A DNA stretch of 64,000 bases from Spirochaetaceae bacterium (GTDB lineage: Bacteria > Spirochaetota > Spirochaetia > B11-G9), in NCBI GenBank assembly GCA_015493635.1, contig WGCU01000013.1, positions 25,006 through 89,005 on the forward strand, written 5' to 3'. This document shows, piece after piece, positions 20,139 through 30,495 of the stretch; position 1 is the first letter of the stretch, and each line of letters starts with the position of its first letter. The notes beneath the pieces were generated by a model, which was not told the DNA's origin, made no database searches, and saw only the letters and a list, made by a program, of their open reading frames with translations. The position numbers and the translations under genes were made by a program.

Positions 20139-21656
20139 TTAATCCACAAACTTTTCTTTCATGTATTCAAGATCGAGCTCCGGATACAGGGGATATTCTT
20201 TCAGCAGTGCCGCTACCCGTTCCCGCGCTTTATTGACAACCTCCGGAGCAACATCATATTTTGCCCTGCTTTTCTTTCCTGCATTTTTTCCGCTGCTTAT
20301 AAGGGCCGGTTTTGCATTGGAAAGAAGGAAATATATAATGGATGCAATTTCCTTCATCTCTTTTTCACCCATGCCAAGGGTTGTCAAAGCAGCTGTTCCC
20401 AGTCGCAGCCCGCTGGTATACCACGGACCGTTGGGATCGAAAGGAAGAGCATTCCGGTTACAGGTGATACCACATTCCCGGAGCAGACTTTCCGCCTGAC
20501 GTCCGTTCAGATCAAAGCTCCGTACATCAAGGAGGAAAAGATGATTATCGGTTCCTCCAGTTGCTACCGTAATACCTTCGTCCATGCAGTATCCGGCAAG
20601 AGCCTGTGAGTTTTCAACGATCTTTTTTGCATATACCTTAAATTCCGGTTTAGATGCTTCGGTAAGGGCAACCGCTTTTGCAGCAATAATATGAGGCAGA
20701 GGACCACCCATAACAAGGGGACACGCCTTGTTTACAGAATCTGCAAACTCATCTTTACAGAGAATCAGACCGCTCCGGGGGCCGCGCAGTGTTTTATGGG
20801 TTGTTGTGGTAACCACATCGGCAAACGGAACAGGATTGTAATTTCCTGTCATTACCTGCCCTGCAACAAGTCCTGAAAAATGTGCCATATCCACCATAAA
20901 GACAGCTCCAACTTTATCAGCAATCTCTTTCATCCGTTTAAAATCTATTAACCGCGGATACGCACTGTATCCTGTAAGGAGGATGAGGGGTCTTATCTCC
21001 ATTGCCATTTTTTCTATTTCATCATAATCGAGAAGACCCGTTTCCTTATTAACACTGTAAGTATACGCATCAAACATCTTTGCTGAGACATTAAAACGGT
21101 ATCCATGGGTCAGGTGACCGCCGGAATAGTAATCCAGGCCGAGGAGTTTCTGGTTTCCGAGAGCTTCCCGAACCTTGTCCCATTCCTCCCGTGACAAATG
21201 GGCAGGATTCATGTCTCCAAGCTCTTCGAGGAGAGGCGTTTCGATCCGTGTTGTCAGAATTGCCCAGTATGCGATAAGGTTCGCATCCGCTCCGCTGTGG
21301 GGTTGAACAAAGGCATTTTCAGCACCGAAGATCTTCTTTGCCATATCAACAGCGTATGCCTCAATATCATCAACATTATCACATCCTGCGTAAAAGCGGT
21401 GATAGGGATACCCCTCAGCATAGTTGTCAGTCAAAAGATTTCCTGCAGCAAGCTGTGTTGCAAGAGAGGTAAAGTTTTCACTTGCAATAAGCTTTAGATT
21501 TGTCCGCTGATTCTCAAATTCCTTAACAATCGATGCTGCTGTTTCTTTAGAAACCTTCTGTACCATCTCCAGTGAAGAAAGATACGCGAGAAATCCCGTA
21601 TCAATCTCATCGGATTTTCTACCTGATAGATATTCCCTAACTGCCGAATTACTCAT
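20139..21656 (-). CDS. glyA: Serine hydroxymethyltransferase, long form
   Basis: LIASENFTS, TTTTHKTLRGPRSG PLP lysine; ~505 aa. Confidence 0.95.
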   Translation of the reverse strand: MSNSAVREYLSGRKSDEIDTGFLAYLSSLEMVQKVSKETAASIVKEFENQRTNLKLIASENFTSLATQLAAGNLLTDNYAEGYPYHRFYAGCDNVDDIEAYAVDMAKKIFGAENAFVQPHSGADANLIAYWAILTTRIETPLLEELGDMNPAHLSREEWDKVREALGNQKLLGLDYYSGGHLTHGYRFNVSAKMFDAYTYSVNKETGLLDYDEIEKMAMEIRPLILLTGYSAYPRLIDFKRMKEIADKVGAVFMVDMAHFSGLVAGQVMTGNYNPVPFADVVTTTTHKTLRGPRSGLILCKDEFADSVNKACPLVMGGPLPHIIAAKAVALTEASKPEFKVYAKKIVENSQALAGYCMDEGITVATGGTDNHLFLLDVRSFDLNGRQAESLLRECGITCNRNALPFDPNGPWYTSGLRLGTAALTTLGMGEKEMKEIASIIYFLLSNAKPALISSGKNAGKKSRAKYDVAPEVVNKARERVAALLKEYPLYPELDLEYMKEKFVD

Positions 21657-21746
21657 TTTACACTCCTTCTTATTAGCTATAACTAAATATTCACACTCTA
21701 TATTTACTAATATAACATATTTCAGGTATATAGCAATAGAAATATA

Positions 21747-24407
21747 TTATTTTTCAAGTTCTTTGAGGTATTTTTGTATTTTTTTTCTTCCTTCATCAAA
21801 TTCGGCTAATTTTTTCTTCTCTTTGAGAACGACTGATTCAGGTGCATGAGCCAGAAATTTCTCGTTGGACAGTTTTTTTTCAGCTGCGGTGTAAAGCTTT
21901 TCCGTCTTTTGCAGCTCTTTCTTCAACTTTGCTGTTTCAGCGGGAATATCCAGTGCTTCCCGGACAAAAACATACGATTCATACCCTTTTCCTGCTGCAG
22001 GTATACTTCCCGAAGGGTCTGGTTTTTCATAACCGATGGTAAGGACCGAAGCTCCGGTTAGCACCTTGATCAGATCGTAGAAGTCATTAAAATACTCAGA
22101 ACCCTGAAAATCCTTTTCCATAACGACGGCCACAGGAATTTTTTTCTCAGGCGGGATAGTAAATTCACTTCGTATCGTTCTGATACTTTTTATAAGATTC
22201 TGTACAAGTGAAAACTTTCTCTCAATGTCCGGATGATTCCTCTCATCGGTTTCCTCCGGGTAAGGCACTATGATAATTGCATCATTAACCCCGGGCAGCT
22301 GCTGATATATCTCTTCGGTTATAAAAGAAAGAAAGGGGTGGAGAAGCCGGAGAGATTCTTTCAGAATATTTATCAAATGTGTGATGGCTCTATCCGCACG
22401 AGCCCCGTCGTTACTGTACAGATCCAGCTTTGAGGCTTCAAGATACCAATCACAGAGATCATTCCAGAAAAAGTCATACACAGTTCCGGCTGCATCATTA
22501 AACCGGTATCCTTCAATTGCCCGTTTCACTGCACCGGCTGCATTATTCAGACGGGAGTAAATCCATAGATCAATCGTCTGGTAGGTAATATCCGACTCAG
22601 GAATCAAAGTTTTGCCTTCGAGGTTCATAAGCATGAAACGGGTAGCATTCCATACCTTATTGGCAAATTTTGAACCGAATTTAAATGAATCCTTGTCTAT
22701 GAGAATATCCTGCCCCTGTGCGGCAAGAAAAACAAGGGTAAACTTCATGGCATCAGCACCATACTCGTCTACAATCTCCAGAGGGTCCAGACCGTTTCCG
22801 AGTGATTTTGACATCTTTCGGCCTTTTTTGTCACGGACAAGCCCCGTAAGATAGACGTCTCGGAAAGGGACTTCACCCATAAACTCTTCACTGGCCATAA
22901 TCATTCTGGCTACCCAGAAAAAGAGAATATCATACCCTGTTACCAGCGTTGATGTCGGAAAGAATTTTTCAAGATCCGGGGTCTTTTCAGGCCATCCCAG
23001 GGTAGAAAAAGGCCACAGCCACGAAGAAAACCATGTATCAAGTACATCTTCATCCTGATGGAGAGAAGTGCTCCCGCATGCCGGACACCGGGCAGGATCG
23101 TCCCTTGCCACAATCATTTCACCGCAGTCATCACAGTACCAGACCGGTATCCGGTGCCCCCACCAGAGCTGTCTGCTTATACACCAATCCCGAATGCCAT
23201 TGAGCCAGTGAGTGTACGTATTCTCCCATTTTTTTGGAAAAAAACGTACTCTTCCCTCTTTCCAGGCATCAAGAGCTTTAATGGCCATTCCTTTCATACT
23301 GACAAACCACTGTTCCGACATGTATGGTTCAATAACGGTATGACACCGGTAACAATGTCCTACCTGATGGTTATGTTCCTCTTCCCTTAAGAATACTCCT
23401 TCAGCCTTTAAATCCTCAACAACCATTTCCCGGGCTTTCTCAGGCATCAGTCCCCTGTACTTCCCAGGAACGGCATCGTTAAGTGTTCCATCGGGATTGA
23501 GAATATTTATTTTTTCCAGATTGTGCCGGTTACCGATAGCCCAGTCGTTAGGATCATGTCCGGGAGTTATTTTTACCGCACCGCTCCCGAACTTCCTGTC
23601 AACATAAGCATCGGCAATAATTTCAATGGTACGGTCCGTCAGCGGTAAATGTACGTACTTTCCAACCAGATGCCGATACCGCTCATCATCCGGATGAACG
23701 GCCACCGCAGTGTCACCAAACATCGTCTCAGGCCGTGTTGTCGCAATTTCAATATGCCCATCCCCCTCTACCAGGGGATAAAAATAGTGGTACAGCTTGC
23801 CGGGAAGTTCCTGATGCTCTACCTCATCATCAGCAAGAGCTGTTCCGCATGAAGAACACCAATTTACAAGGTAATTACCTTTATAGATGAGTTTTTTTTC
23901 ATAGAGTGATACAAACACCTCTCTGACTGCATGGGACAGCCCTTCATCAAGGGTAAACCGCTCCCGCTTCCAGTCACAGGAAGCACCTATCTTCTGCAGC
24001 TGTTTTGTAATAATCGAATGGTGCTCATCCTTAACCTTCCAGGTTTCTTCCACAAACTTTTCTCTGCCGAGATCCGCCCGTTCAATACCTTTAGCCCGCA
24101 GCTTTTTCTCTACAATATTCTGTGTTGCAATACCCGCATGATCGGTACCGGGAAGCCAGAGCGTCGGCCGGCCGGTCATCCGGTAATACCGTATAAGAAT
24201 ATCCTGAAGTACATTATTAAGACCATGTCCCATATGGAGAACACCAGTCACATTGGGAGGGGGAATAACAATGGTAAACGGATGCTTGTTCTTTTCCTTG
24301 TCGGGATTATCCCGTGGTGAAAAGAGATCATTTTCCATCCAGTACCGATATATTCTTTCTTCAAAATCAGATGGATTGTATACTTTCGATAGCTCAACTG
24401 CCTTCAT
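21747..24407 (-). CDS. valS: Valyl-tRNA synthetase
   Basis: PPPNVTGVLHMGH (HIGH-like), KMSKSLGN, C-terminal coiled coil. Confidence 0.97.
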   Translation of the reverse strand: MKAVELSKVYNPSDFEERIYRYWMENDLFSPRDNPDKEKNKHPFTIVIPPPNVTGVLHMGHGLNNVLQDILIRYYRMTGRPTLWLPGTDHAGIATQNIVEKKLRAKGIERADLGREKFVEETWKVKDEHHSIITKQLQKIGASCDWKRERFTLDEGLSHAVREVFVSLYEKKLIYKGNYLVNWCSSCGTALADDEVEHQELPGKLYHYFYPLVEGDGHIEIATTRPETMFGDTAVAVHPDDERYRHLVGKYVHLPLTDRTIEIIADAYVDRKFGSGAVKITPGHDPNDWAIGNRHNLEKINILNPDGTLNDAVPGKYRGLMPEKAREMVVEDLKAEGVFLREEEHNHQVGHCYRCHTVIEPYMSEQWFVSMKGMAIKALDAWKEGRVRFFPKKWENTYTHWLNGIRDWCISRQLWWGHRIPVWYCDDCGEMIVARDDPARCPACGSTSLHQDEDVLDTWFSSWLWPFSTLGWPEKTPDLEKFFPTSTLVTGYDILFFWVARMIMASEEFMGEVPFRDVYLTGLVRDKKGRKMSKSLGNGLDPLEIVDEYGADAMKFTLVFLAAQGQDILIDKDSFKFGSKFANKVWNATRFMLMNLEGKTLIPESDITYQTIDLWIYSRLNNAAGAVKRAIEGYRFNDAAGTVYDFFWNDLCDWYLEASKLDLYSNDGARADRAITHLINILKESLRLLHPFLSFITEEIYQQLPGVNDAIIIVPYPEETDERNHPDIERKFSLVQNLIKSIRTIRSEFTIPPEKKIPVAVVMEKDFQGSEYFNDFYDLIKVLTGASVLTIGYEKPDPSGSIPAAGKGYESYVFVREALDIPAETAKLKKELQKTEKLYTAAEKKLSNEKFLAHAPESVVLKEKKKLAEFDEGRKKIQKYLKELEK

Positions 24408-24490
24408 TTCTGACTCCTGCTCGTTTGCATTTAAAACCGAATAGTATCAAACTAAGGAGACAACTTCAAGCTGGAGTTTTTAAAGAAAAA

Positions 24491-25720
24491 TTACCGCCGG
24501 GCAGCAGCAGCTTTTCGTGAACGGGCAATCCTTTCCATTTTACGGTAATACTTTGCCTGTTTGTCAATCTCTTCAAGGTTGGAAACCCGAATTTTATTTT
24601 CAACTATCTTCAATTTACTATTTTGGAAAAGAAGACGCAGCTGGGTATTCCCGTCAACCTTTGAAAGACCCACCATATTTACAAGTTCTTTGGGACCGAA
24701 ATCAAAGGTATATGCATTATTACTGATAGGAACCCGCAGCTTTTCAAGCTGAATGGAAAGTGCATCATACATCCTCCCGAGAGGATCACTTATCTGGGTG
24801 TTTGCAAGCTGTTTATAGATGAACCAGATTCTTTCTGAAAGCAGCTGGGTCAACCGGGTTATAATTTGCGGCTGAGATTTAACCATAAGTCTGAAATTCG
24901 CTTTATTTACGGCAAGCAGCACCGCATCTTCATGCGCAATTGCTGAAGCACTTCTTGGTTTGTCCTCAAGAAGAGACATTTCTCCAAAAATATCACCGGT
25001 TTTCAGCAGTGCAAGCATTACTTCGTTGTCATTTACAATTTTTGTTATTTTAATACTGCCTTTCTGAATGATATACAGCTCCTGACCCGGCTGACTTTCA
25101 GAAAAAACCATCGTTCCTTTGGGATACCCGCGGGTAAACTCTTCGGTACTTCCATCAAGATAAACGGCTTTAGAGTATGGACGTATTTTACCCATCCTCT
25201 CTCTGGCAGTTTTTATATTCTCACCGTTCGGACAATATTTTATATACTGATGGTATGCATAGTATGCCAGGTTATACTGACTCTGCCTGGCATAATATTC
25301 CGCAACTCTAAAAAGGTGATCTATCTTTGTATCGCCTGAACTTTTCAGGGTAATCCGTGTCAACTCCTCATCAAGATATCGCATCTTTTTACTGAACTGC
25401 TGGATAATTTTCATTGCAACGGGGGTGTTTTTTTCAATTAAGAGACCGTACTGATCTCTGTGAACCGAAATAAGTACAACATCGGTAACAGCCCGGGCAG
25501 TTTCAATGTGGCTATGAGAGGACATTGTTGAAACAACACCGAAGAAATCTCCTGGAGAAAGCAGATTCCCCCCCTCCTCTTCAACAATTTCAACCTCTTT
25601 GCTTATCTGAACTTTCCCCTGGCGGAGTATATAAAAGAAGTCAGCTTTCTGTTTGCCTTCAACAATTATATACGCACCCTTTCGGAAATTTACAAGTGAA
25701 AGCTGCAATGGATTATTCAT
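24491..25720 (-). CDS. Protein with two cyclic-nucleotide-binding (CRP-like) domains
   Basis: Two cNMP-fold repeats (IIVEGKQKADFFYILRQGKVQI...; MVFSESQPGQELYIIQKGSIKI...GDIFGEMSLLEDKPRSASAIAHED). Confidence 0.85.
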   Translation of the reverse strand: MNNPLQLSLVNFRKGAYIIVEGKQKADFFYILRQGKVQISKEVEIVEEEGGNLLSPGDFFGVVSTMSSHSHIETARAVTDVVLISVHRDQYGLLIEKNTPVAMKIIQQFSKKMRYLDEELTRITLKSSGDTKIDHLFRVAEYYARQSQYNLAYYAYHQYIKYCPNGENIKTARERMGKIRPYSKAVYLDGSTEEFTRGYPKGTMVFSESQPGQELYIIQKGSIKITKIVNDNEVMLALLKTGDIFGEMSLLEDKPRSASAIAHEDAVLLAVNKANFRLMVKSQPQIITRLTQLLSERIWFIYKQLANTQISDPLGRMYDALSIQLEKLRVPISNNAYTFDFGPKELVNMVGLSKVDGNTQLRLLFQNSKLKIVENKIRVSNLEEIDKQAKYYRKMERIARSRKAAAARR

Positions 25721-25818
25721 ATACCACCTAACAAATTATTTACTTATTATAGTATAGGAGCCAGTATACATCTTTGTCAATTATAAAACAAACGATTATT
25801 TCTGTTACCCTGTTCTTT

Positions 25819-27447
25819 TTACCACCAGTCTATTACCTGTATATCATTCCACCGGGATTTATAGCTCTTAATAGTATCCGAATATTCTTCCTGCACCGTC
25901 TGAAGTGAATAAGAACGCATTTTTTGTACTGTTTTTCCATCCGGATTGATTGGTTTTATATCAATAACGCCCTTTGAAAAGGTTATCCGCTGGTTATCAA
26001 CATTCCCGAAATAGTACCTTTCCGGATTCTCCGGTATTTTTATTCCGACAATATCCATTCCATCACCAAGAGCCGTATCAACAGGAACCCAACCGAATCC
26101 TTCAAGATAGAATTCCGACCACCAGTGTTTCCGGGTCTGCTTATCTCCATAGACAAGGTATCCGGCTACAGTACGGGCCGGAATACCGGCACTCCTGCAC
26201 AAAGCAGTAAACAGGATGGCATAGTCAAAGGCATCGCCTTTTTTCTTTGCAAGACTCTCGAGAGGAGTTATGAAGGGAGATTTACCGCTGTATTCAAGGC
26301 GTTTCAGCAGATATGAATATATTTTTTCTGCTTTTCTATAGGGATTTGATTCCCTCCTTGTCAGGGAGGAAGCAATATTGCGGATAGTTTTATTATCTAC
26401 GGGAGTAATAGTATTTGCGGAGGTATAATAAGAGAACAACTTTCTTTCTGTATTGTACTTTTTAATAACCCTCTGGGTGTTGATATCAGTTTCTACAGCA
26501 TAACGTTCAAACCAATAGCTCTGGGTGAATTTATACACACGCCAGGGATCTATTTTATCGATCTGATACATCATAAGGCCCTTGTAATCCTTCCACATCG
26601 GTTCGGGATCAAACACGGCTTCCATATTCCGCTGGGCCTGATTCTTTTGGACACCCGGTACCCATAGTTCAAACTCACTTTTCTTACCTTGGGCGACAAC
26701 AATATCTGAAACGGATACATCGTACTGTATCTGATAGCCTCTTTTTTTATCGTAAAGTTTTGTACCCACAGGATTAACAACCTCAAAGTAAAAAGAATTA
26801 CTGTCTCCTCTGTCAGTAGAAACCTTAACCTCCCCTGATGTCGCACCATCGGGAACAAAGACAACGACCTTCTGGCTGTCCCATGAAATATAATCAAAAT
26901 CAAGAGGGGAACAGCTTATATAGTTGGTTCCTCCAGCTTCTTTCCCGGAATAAAAACTAAAAAAAACCTTCCCTGCCCCCTGGGACAATCCAAAATTAAG
27001 ACCTTCAATAGTAACCTTCTGTCCTACACGCCCTTTTAAAGGAGAAACACTCCGGATATACGGTTCTCCCGGTTTGGAAGGACCTTTAATAACAACAGGA
27101 ACATACTCTTTATTGATAAAGAGAGGGCCGTTACTGATACCTGATTCTGTCTTCACATACAGTCTGCCGGATTTTACATCATCCGGAACCTTTAATACTA
27201 TTTCATGAGAATTCCATGAGATATAGTTTGAGAGGGTTGGTTTTATACCGGCAATAATAACCTCATTTCCGCTTTGGTTTTTACCGAAGTTCTTCCCGGT
27301 TATGATAATTTTCTCTCCCGGTAATGCTACCGACGGCGTCAGTTTGTATATTTCCGGAGGTTTATTAATCAGAAGCAGAGAAACTATGAGAAGAATAACA
27401 AAAAAAACAAATAAAACAAAAGGCAGTAATTTTTTACTGAAAACCAT
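25819..27447 (-). CDS. Transglutaminase-like domain protein with N-terminal IPT/TIG repeats
   Basis: Two IPT/TIG repeats (PSVALPGEKIIITGKNFG; SPLKGRVGQKVTIEGLNFG), then TGc fold (KKGDAFDYAILFTALCRSAGIPARTVAGY...KHWWSEFYLEGFGWVPVDTALG). Confidence 0.82.
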   Translation of the reverse strand: MVFSKKLLPFVLFVFFVILLIVSLLLINKPPEIYKLTPSVALPGEKIIITGKNFGKNQSGNEVIIAGIKPTLSNYISWNSHEIVLKVPDDVKSGRLYVKTESGISNGPLFINKEYVPVVIKGPSKPGEPYIRSVSPLKGRVGQKVTIEGLNFGLSQGAGKVFFSFYSGKEAGGTNYISCSPLDFDYISWDSQKVVVFVPDGATSGEVKVSTDRGDSNSFYFEVVNPVGTKLYDKKRGYQIQYDVSVSDIVVAQGKKSEFELWVPGVQKNQAQRNMEAVFDPEPMWKDYKGLMMYQIDKIDPWRVYKFTQSYWFERYAVETDINTQRVIKKYNTERKLFSYYTSANTITPVDNKTIRNIASSLTRRESNPYRKAEKIYSYLLKRLEYSGKSPFITPLESLAKKKGDAFDYAILFTALCRSAGIPARTVAGYLVYGDKQTRKHWWSEFYLEGFGWVPVDTALGDGMDIVGIKIPENPERYYFGNVDNQRITFSKGVIDIKPINPDGKTVQKMRSYSLQTVQEEYSDTIKSYKSRWNDIQVIDWW

Positions 27448-27451
27448 ACCG

Positions 27452-27943
27452 TTATTTACTAACTCCCGTAATAGTGTTGAGATCGGGATTCTGCACTACC
27501 TGGATTTCCAGCTCGATGGTATATGTCTCCAAAGAAGCCTTGATAATACCCAGCGGGAAAAAGAAAACCCGCTCACCCGAATTCACTGGAATACTTTTAA
27601 TCGTCGCGTAATGACGCACTGTATCAGAACTGGAGGAACCAATCCATACTTCTCCCTGTGAAACAAGAAGAATAGTATTATTTTCATGTAAATACGGAGT
27701 TATATCGGCAATAACAAGGACATTGAGTCCGGATATTTTTATCTTTACCGATCTTCCATTGATGGTAATTTTACTGAGCTCAGTCGTCCAGATATTTTTA
27801 CCGGTACTATCAAGGACATTCGTTGTTACATGTAACAGCAGTATATTATCTTTTAAATATGAAAGCGCATTCTGAAGTTCCAACCCACTGACCGATACGA
27901 CACTCTGAACAAGCAATAAAAAAATAATAAGATTTTTACGCAC
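27452..27943 (-). CDS. Secreted protein of unknown function
   Basis: N-terminal signal peptide (LIIFLLLVQSVVSVSG); beta-rich remainder; tightly linked to neighbours. Confidence 0.55.
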   Translation of the reverse strand: MRKNLIIFLLLVQSVVSVSGLELQNALSYLKDNILLLHVTTNVLDSTGKNIWTTELSKITINGRSVKIKISGLNVLVIADITPYLHENNTILLVSQGEVWIGSSSSDTVRHYATIKSIPVNSGERVFFFPLGIIKASLETYTIELEIQVVQNPDLNTITGVSK

Positions 27944-27945
27944 TT

Positions 27946-28500
27946 CTAGCGGCCTCTTACATAGTCAGCTTCTTTTAAGAACTGCGGCTCTCCAAGGTAT
28001 TGAAAAGTATGTCCCAACGGGAGATCAATGGTAATCTCCACTGTTTTATCCTGTGAATTCAAATAACGGATAACACTATTCATGGAATCGGCAGTCAAAA
28101 CGTCAGTTTTAGAAGAGGTTATAACCGGTACAACCTCAGCAACAGCCGCAGGTCCTGTCCTCCTGGTACTGAAAAAGAAAAGGCTTAAACCTACCAAAAC
28201 GAGGGATACAGCAGCAACTGCGACCGCTGTTTTTGACAGATATATCTTCCGGTACCAGAATCCCAGCTCCTTCTCCGAGGATATGGAATGGTGAATTCTT
28301 TCAAGAACAACTTCTTTTTGAAACGTATAATCCGGAGTCTTGTACGTACGAAGAATACTACGGACATTCCTGAATGATGCAACCTTTGCTGAGCAAAGAG
28401 GACAGGAAGAAAGGTGCTCTTCAACCTTTTTTTTCCATGTTTCTTCAAGTTCATCATCAAAATATGCTGACAGTATCGTATCATCAAAGCACATAGACAT
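27946..28500 (-). CDS. Anti-sigma factor, zinc-finger (ZAS-like), single TM
   Basis: LSAYFDDELEETWKKKVEEHLSSCPLCSAKV (HxxxCxxC), TM segment AVAVAAVSLVLVGLSLFFF. Confidence 0.82.
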   Translation of the reverse strand: MSMCFDDTILSAYFDDELEETWKKKVEEHLSSCPLCSAKVASFRNVRSILRTYKTPDYTFQKEVVLERIHHSISSEKELGFWYRKIYLSKTAVAVAAVSLVLVGLSLFFFSTRRTGPAAVAEVVPVITSSKTDVLTADSMNSVIRYLNSQDKTVEITIDLPLGHTFQYLGEPQFLKEADYVRGR

Positions 28501-29011
28501 CCTCTTTATCTATCATATTTTCAAGAATATTTCTTGCTCTGAAAGCTCGTATCTTAACATTATTCTCCGAAATATGAAGAATCTTCGCAATTTCCCTGTA
28601 CGTCAGACCACCATACTCCTTTAATATCAGAACTGATCTCAATTTTGCAGGAACGGCATCAAGGGCATGTCTAACAATCCGTTCTGTTTCATCCTTGAAC
28701 ACCGCATCAATTCCTCCATCATCAAACGTTCTACTTTCATTCCCCAGTTTAACAACAGCTCTACCTTCCCGTTCTCTCCTTTTATAAAAATTAAAGGAAA
28801 GATTTTTTGCTACTCTGATAAGCCAGTAACGTTTATCATTATCCGAAGAAAACCTGACACCGCTCTTATAAAACCTGATAAACGTCTCCTGGCATATATC
28901 TTCGGCAACATCCATACTGCCGACAATATGGTATACAACCTTGATCAGGACAGGAAACACCTGTTCATAGATCTTGTTAAACTGTGTTATATCATCAGCC
29001 CCATCTACCAT
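28484..29011 (-). CDS. ECF-type RNA polymerase sigma factor
   Basis: Region 2 (AEDICQETFIRFYKS) and region 4 (LRSVLILKEYGGLTYREIAKILHISENNVKIRAFRARNIL). Confidence 0.92.
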   Translation of the reverse strand: MVDGADDITQFNKIYEQVFPVLIKVVYHIVGSMDVAEDICQETFIRFYKSGVRFSSDNDKRYWLIRVAKNLSFNFYKRREREGRAVVKLGNESRTFDDGGIDAVFKDETERIVRHALDAVPAKLRSVLILKEYGGLTYREIAKILHISENNVKIRAFRARNILENMIDKEDVYVL

Positions 29012-29035
29012 AGAGACAACAAACCTCTCTGAAAG

Positions 29036-30448
29036 TTACACATTTTTTGTCCATTTCGTTCCTTCAGGAGTATCTTTAATACTGATCCCTCTCTGCAGTA
29101 AAAGATCCCGGAGGGTATCGGCTTTTGCCCAGTCCCTTCTTTCCCGAGCTTTTTCCCGTTCTTTTATAAGATCCATTATTTCATCATCGAGGACCTCAAC
29201 ACTTGCTTGTTCGAGCTGTTCTAGATTAAATCCGAAAACTTCATCCATTTTATAAAGGACTGTCAGTTTTTCGCGGGGAGAAATATCCTTGTCTTTCAGG
29301 AGCATCCACATTTCTGACAGTGCTTTAGGAGTATTAAGATCATAAGCAAGAGCAGCTTCGTAATGACCAAGGTATGTGCGTGCTTTGTCTCCAAGCTGAC
29401 TAAAAGGACAGGGAGAAGCATCTTCTTTAAGCCGAAGCGTCCTATCGTATAAGTTCTCTCTAGCTTTCCGGGCAGCATCGAGGGATTCATAGGAAAACTG
29501 CAGCTGAGAACGGTAGTGCCCGCCGAGAGAAAAATAACGATAATCGAGAGGGGTGTAGCCCTTATCCACCAGAACGGAAAGCGTAAGAAATTCACCGGAA
29601 GATTTTGCCATCTTACCTTTTCCAATAATAAGGAACTCGTTATGCATCCAGTAATTAACCCACTTCCTTCCTGTAGCAGCTTCCGACTGGGCTATTTCGT
29701 TTGTATGATGTATCGGTATGTGGTCAATTCCGCCGCAGTGGATATCGAACTGTTCTCCAAGATACTTCATACTCATGGCACTGCATTCAATATGCCACCC
29801 GGGATATCCCCGTCCCCATGGAGAATCCCAAAGCATCGAATGATGTTCAAACTTTGAGTGGGTAAACCACAGAACAAAGTCATGCGGATTGCGTTTATTG
29901 GAATCTACTGCTATCCGTGCTCCCGCGTGAAGGTTCTGTTTGTCCCGCATGCTGAGTTTACCGTAGTCCGGAAATTTATCAATACTGAAGTAAATATTGC
30001 CTCCTGCTTCATAGGTAAATCCTCTGTCCTCCAACCGTTTTATCAGAGCTATCATATCCTGAATGTGGTCAGTTGCTTTACAGGACACTGACGGCCGTTT
30101 AATATGAAGGCTGTCAATATCATGAAAAAAGGCTTCCGTATAAAATGCCGCAATATCCCAGACTGATTTCCCGGTTTCCCGGGAGCTTTTGAGCATTTTA
30201 TCTTCCCCTTCATCCTCATCATCCGTCAGATGGCCTACATCGGTAATATTCATGACATGCGTTACATCATATCCGAAGTATTCAAGGGTACGCCGGAGAA
30301 CATCATCAAAAAGATATGCCCGCAGATTTCCAATATGGGCGTAATTGTAAACAGTAGGGCCGCAGCAGTACATTCCAACATGATGATCATGCAGCGGTGT
30401 AAAAAGCTGCATACTTCTACCCATGGTATTATAAAAATGAAGTTCCAT
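29036..30448 (-). CDS. cysS: Cysteinyl-tRNA synthetase
   Basis: CCGPTVYNYAHIGNLR, GWHIECSAMSMKYLGEQFDIHCGGIDHIPIHHTNEIAQ, KMAKSSGEFLT. Confidence 0.96.
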   Translation of the reverse strand: MELHFYNTMGRSMQLFTPLHDHHVGMYCCGPTVYNYAHIGNLRAYLFDDVLRRTLEYFGYDVTHVMNITDVGHLTDDEDEGEDKMLKSSRETGKSVWDIAAFYTEAFFHDIDSLHIKRPSVSCKATDHIQDMIALIKRLEDRGFTYEAGGNIYFSIDKFPDYGKLSMRDKQNLHAGARIAVDSNKRNPHDFVLWFTHSKFEHHSMLWDSPWGRGYPGWHIECSAMSMKYLGEQFDIHCGGIDHIPIHHTNEIAQSEAATGRKWVNYWMHNEFLIIGKGKMAKSSGEFLTLSVLVDKGYTPLDYRYFSLGGHYRSQLQFSYESLDAARKARENLYDRTLRLKEDASPCPFSQLGDKARTYLGHYEAALAYDLNTPKALSEMWMLLKDKDISPREKLTVLYKMDEVFGFNLEQLEQASVEVLDDEIMDLIKEREKARERRDWAKADTLRDLLLQRGISIKDTPEGTKWTKNV

Positions 30449-30495
30449 ATTTCCCTCCGGATTCCGGCGTATTTTTTTTAAAACAGGTAGTATTC

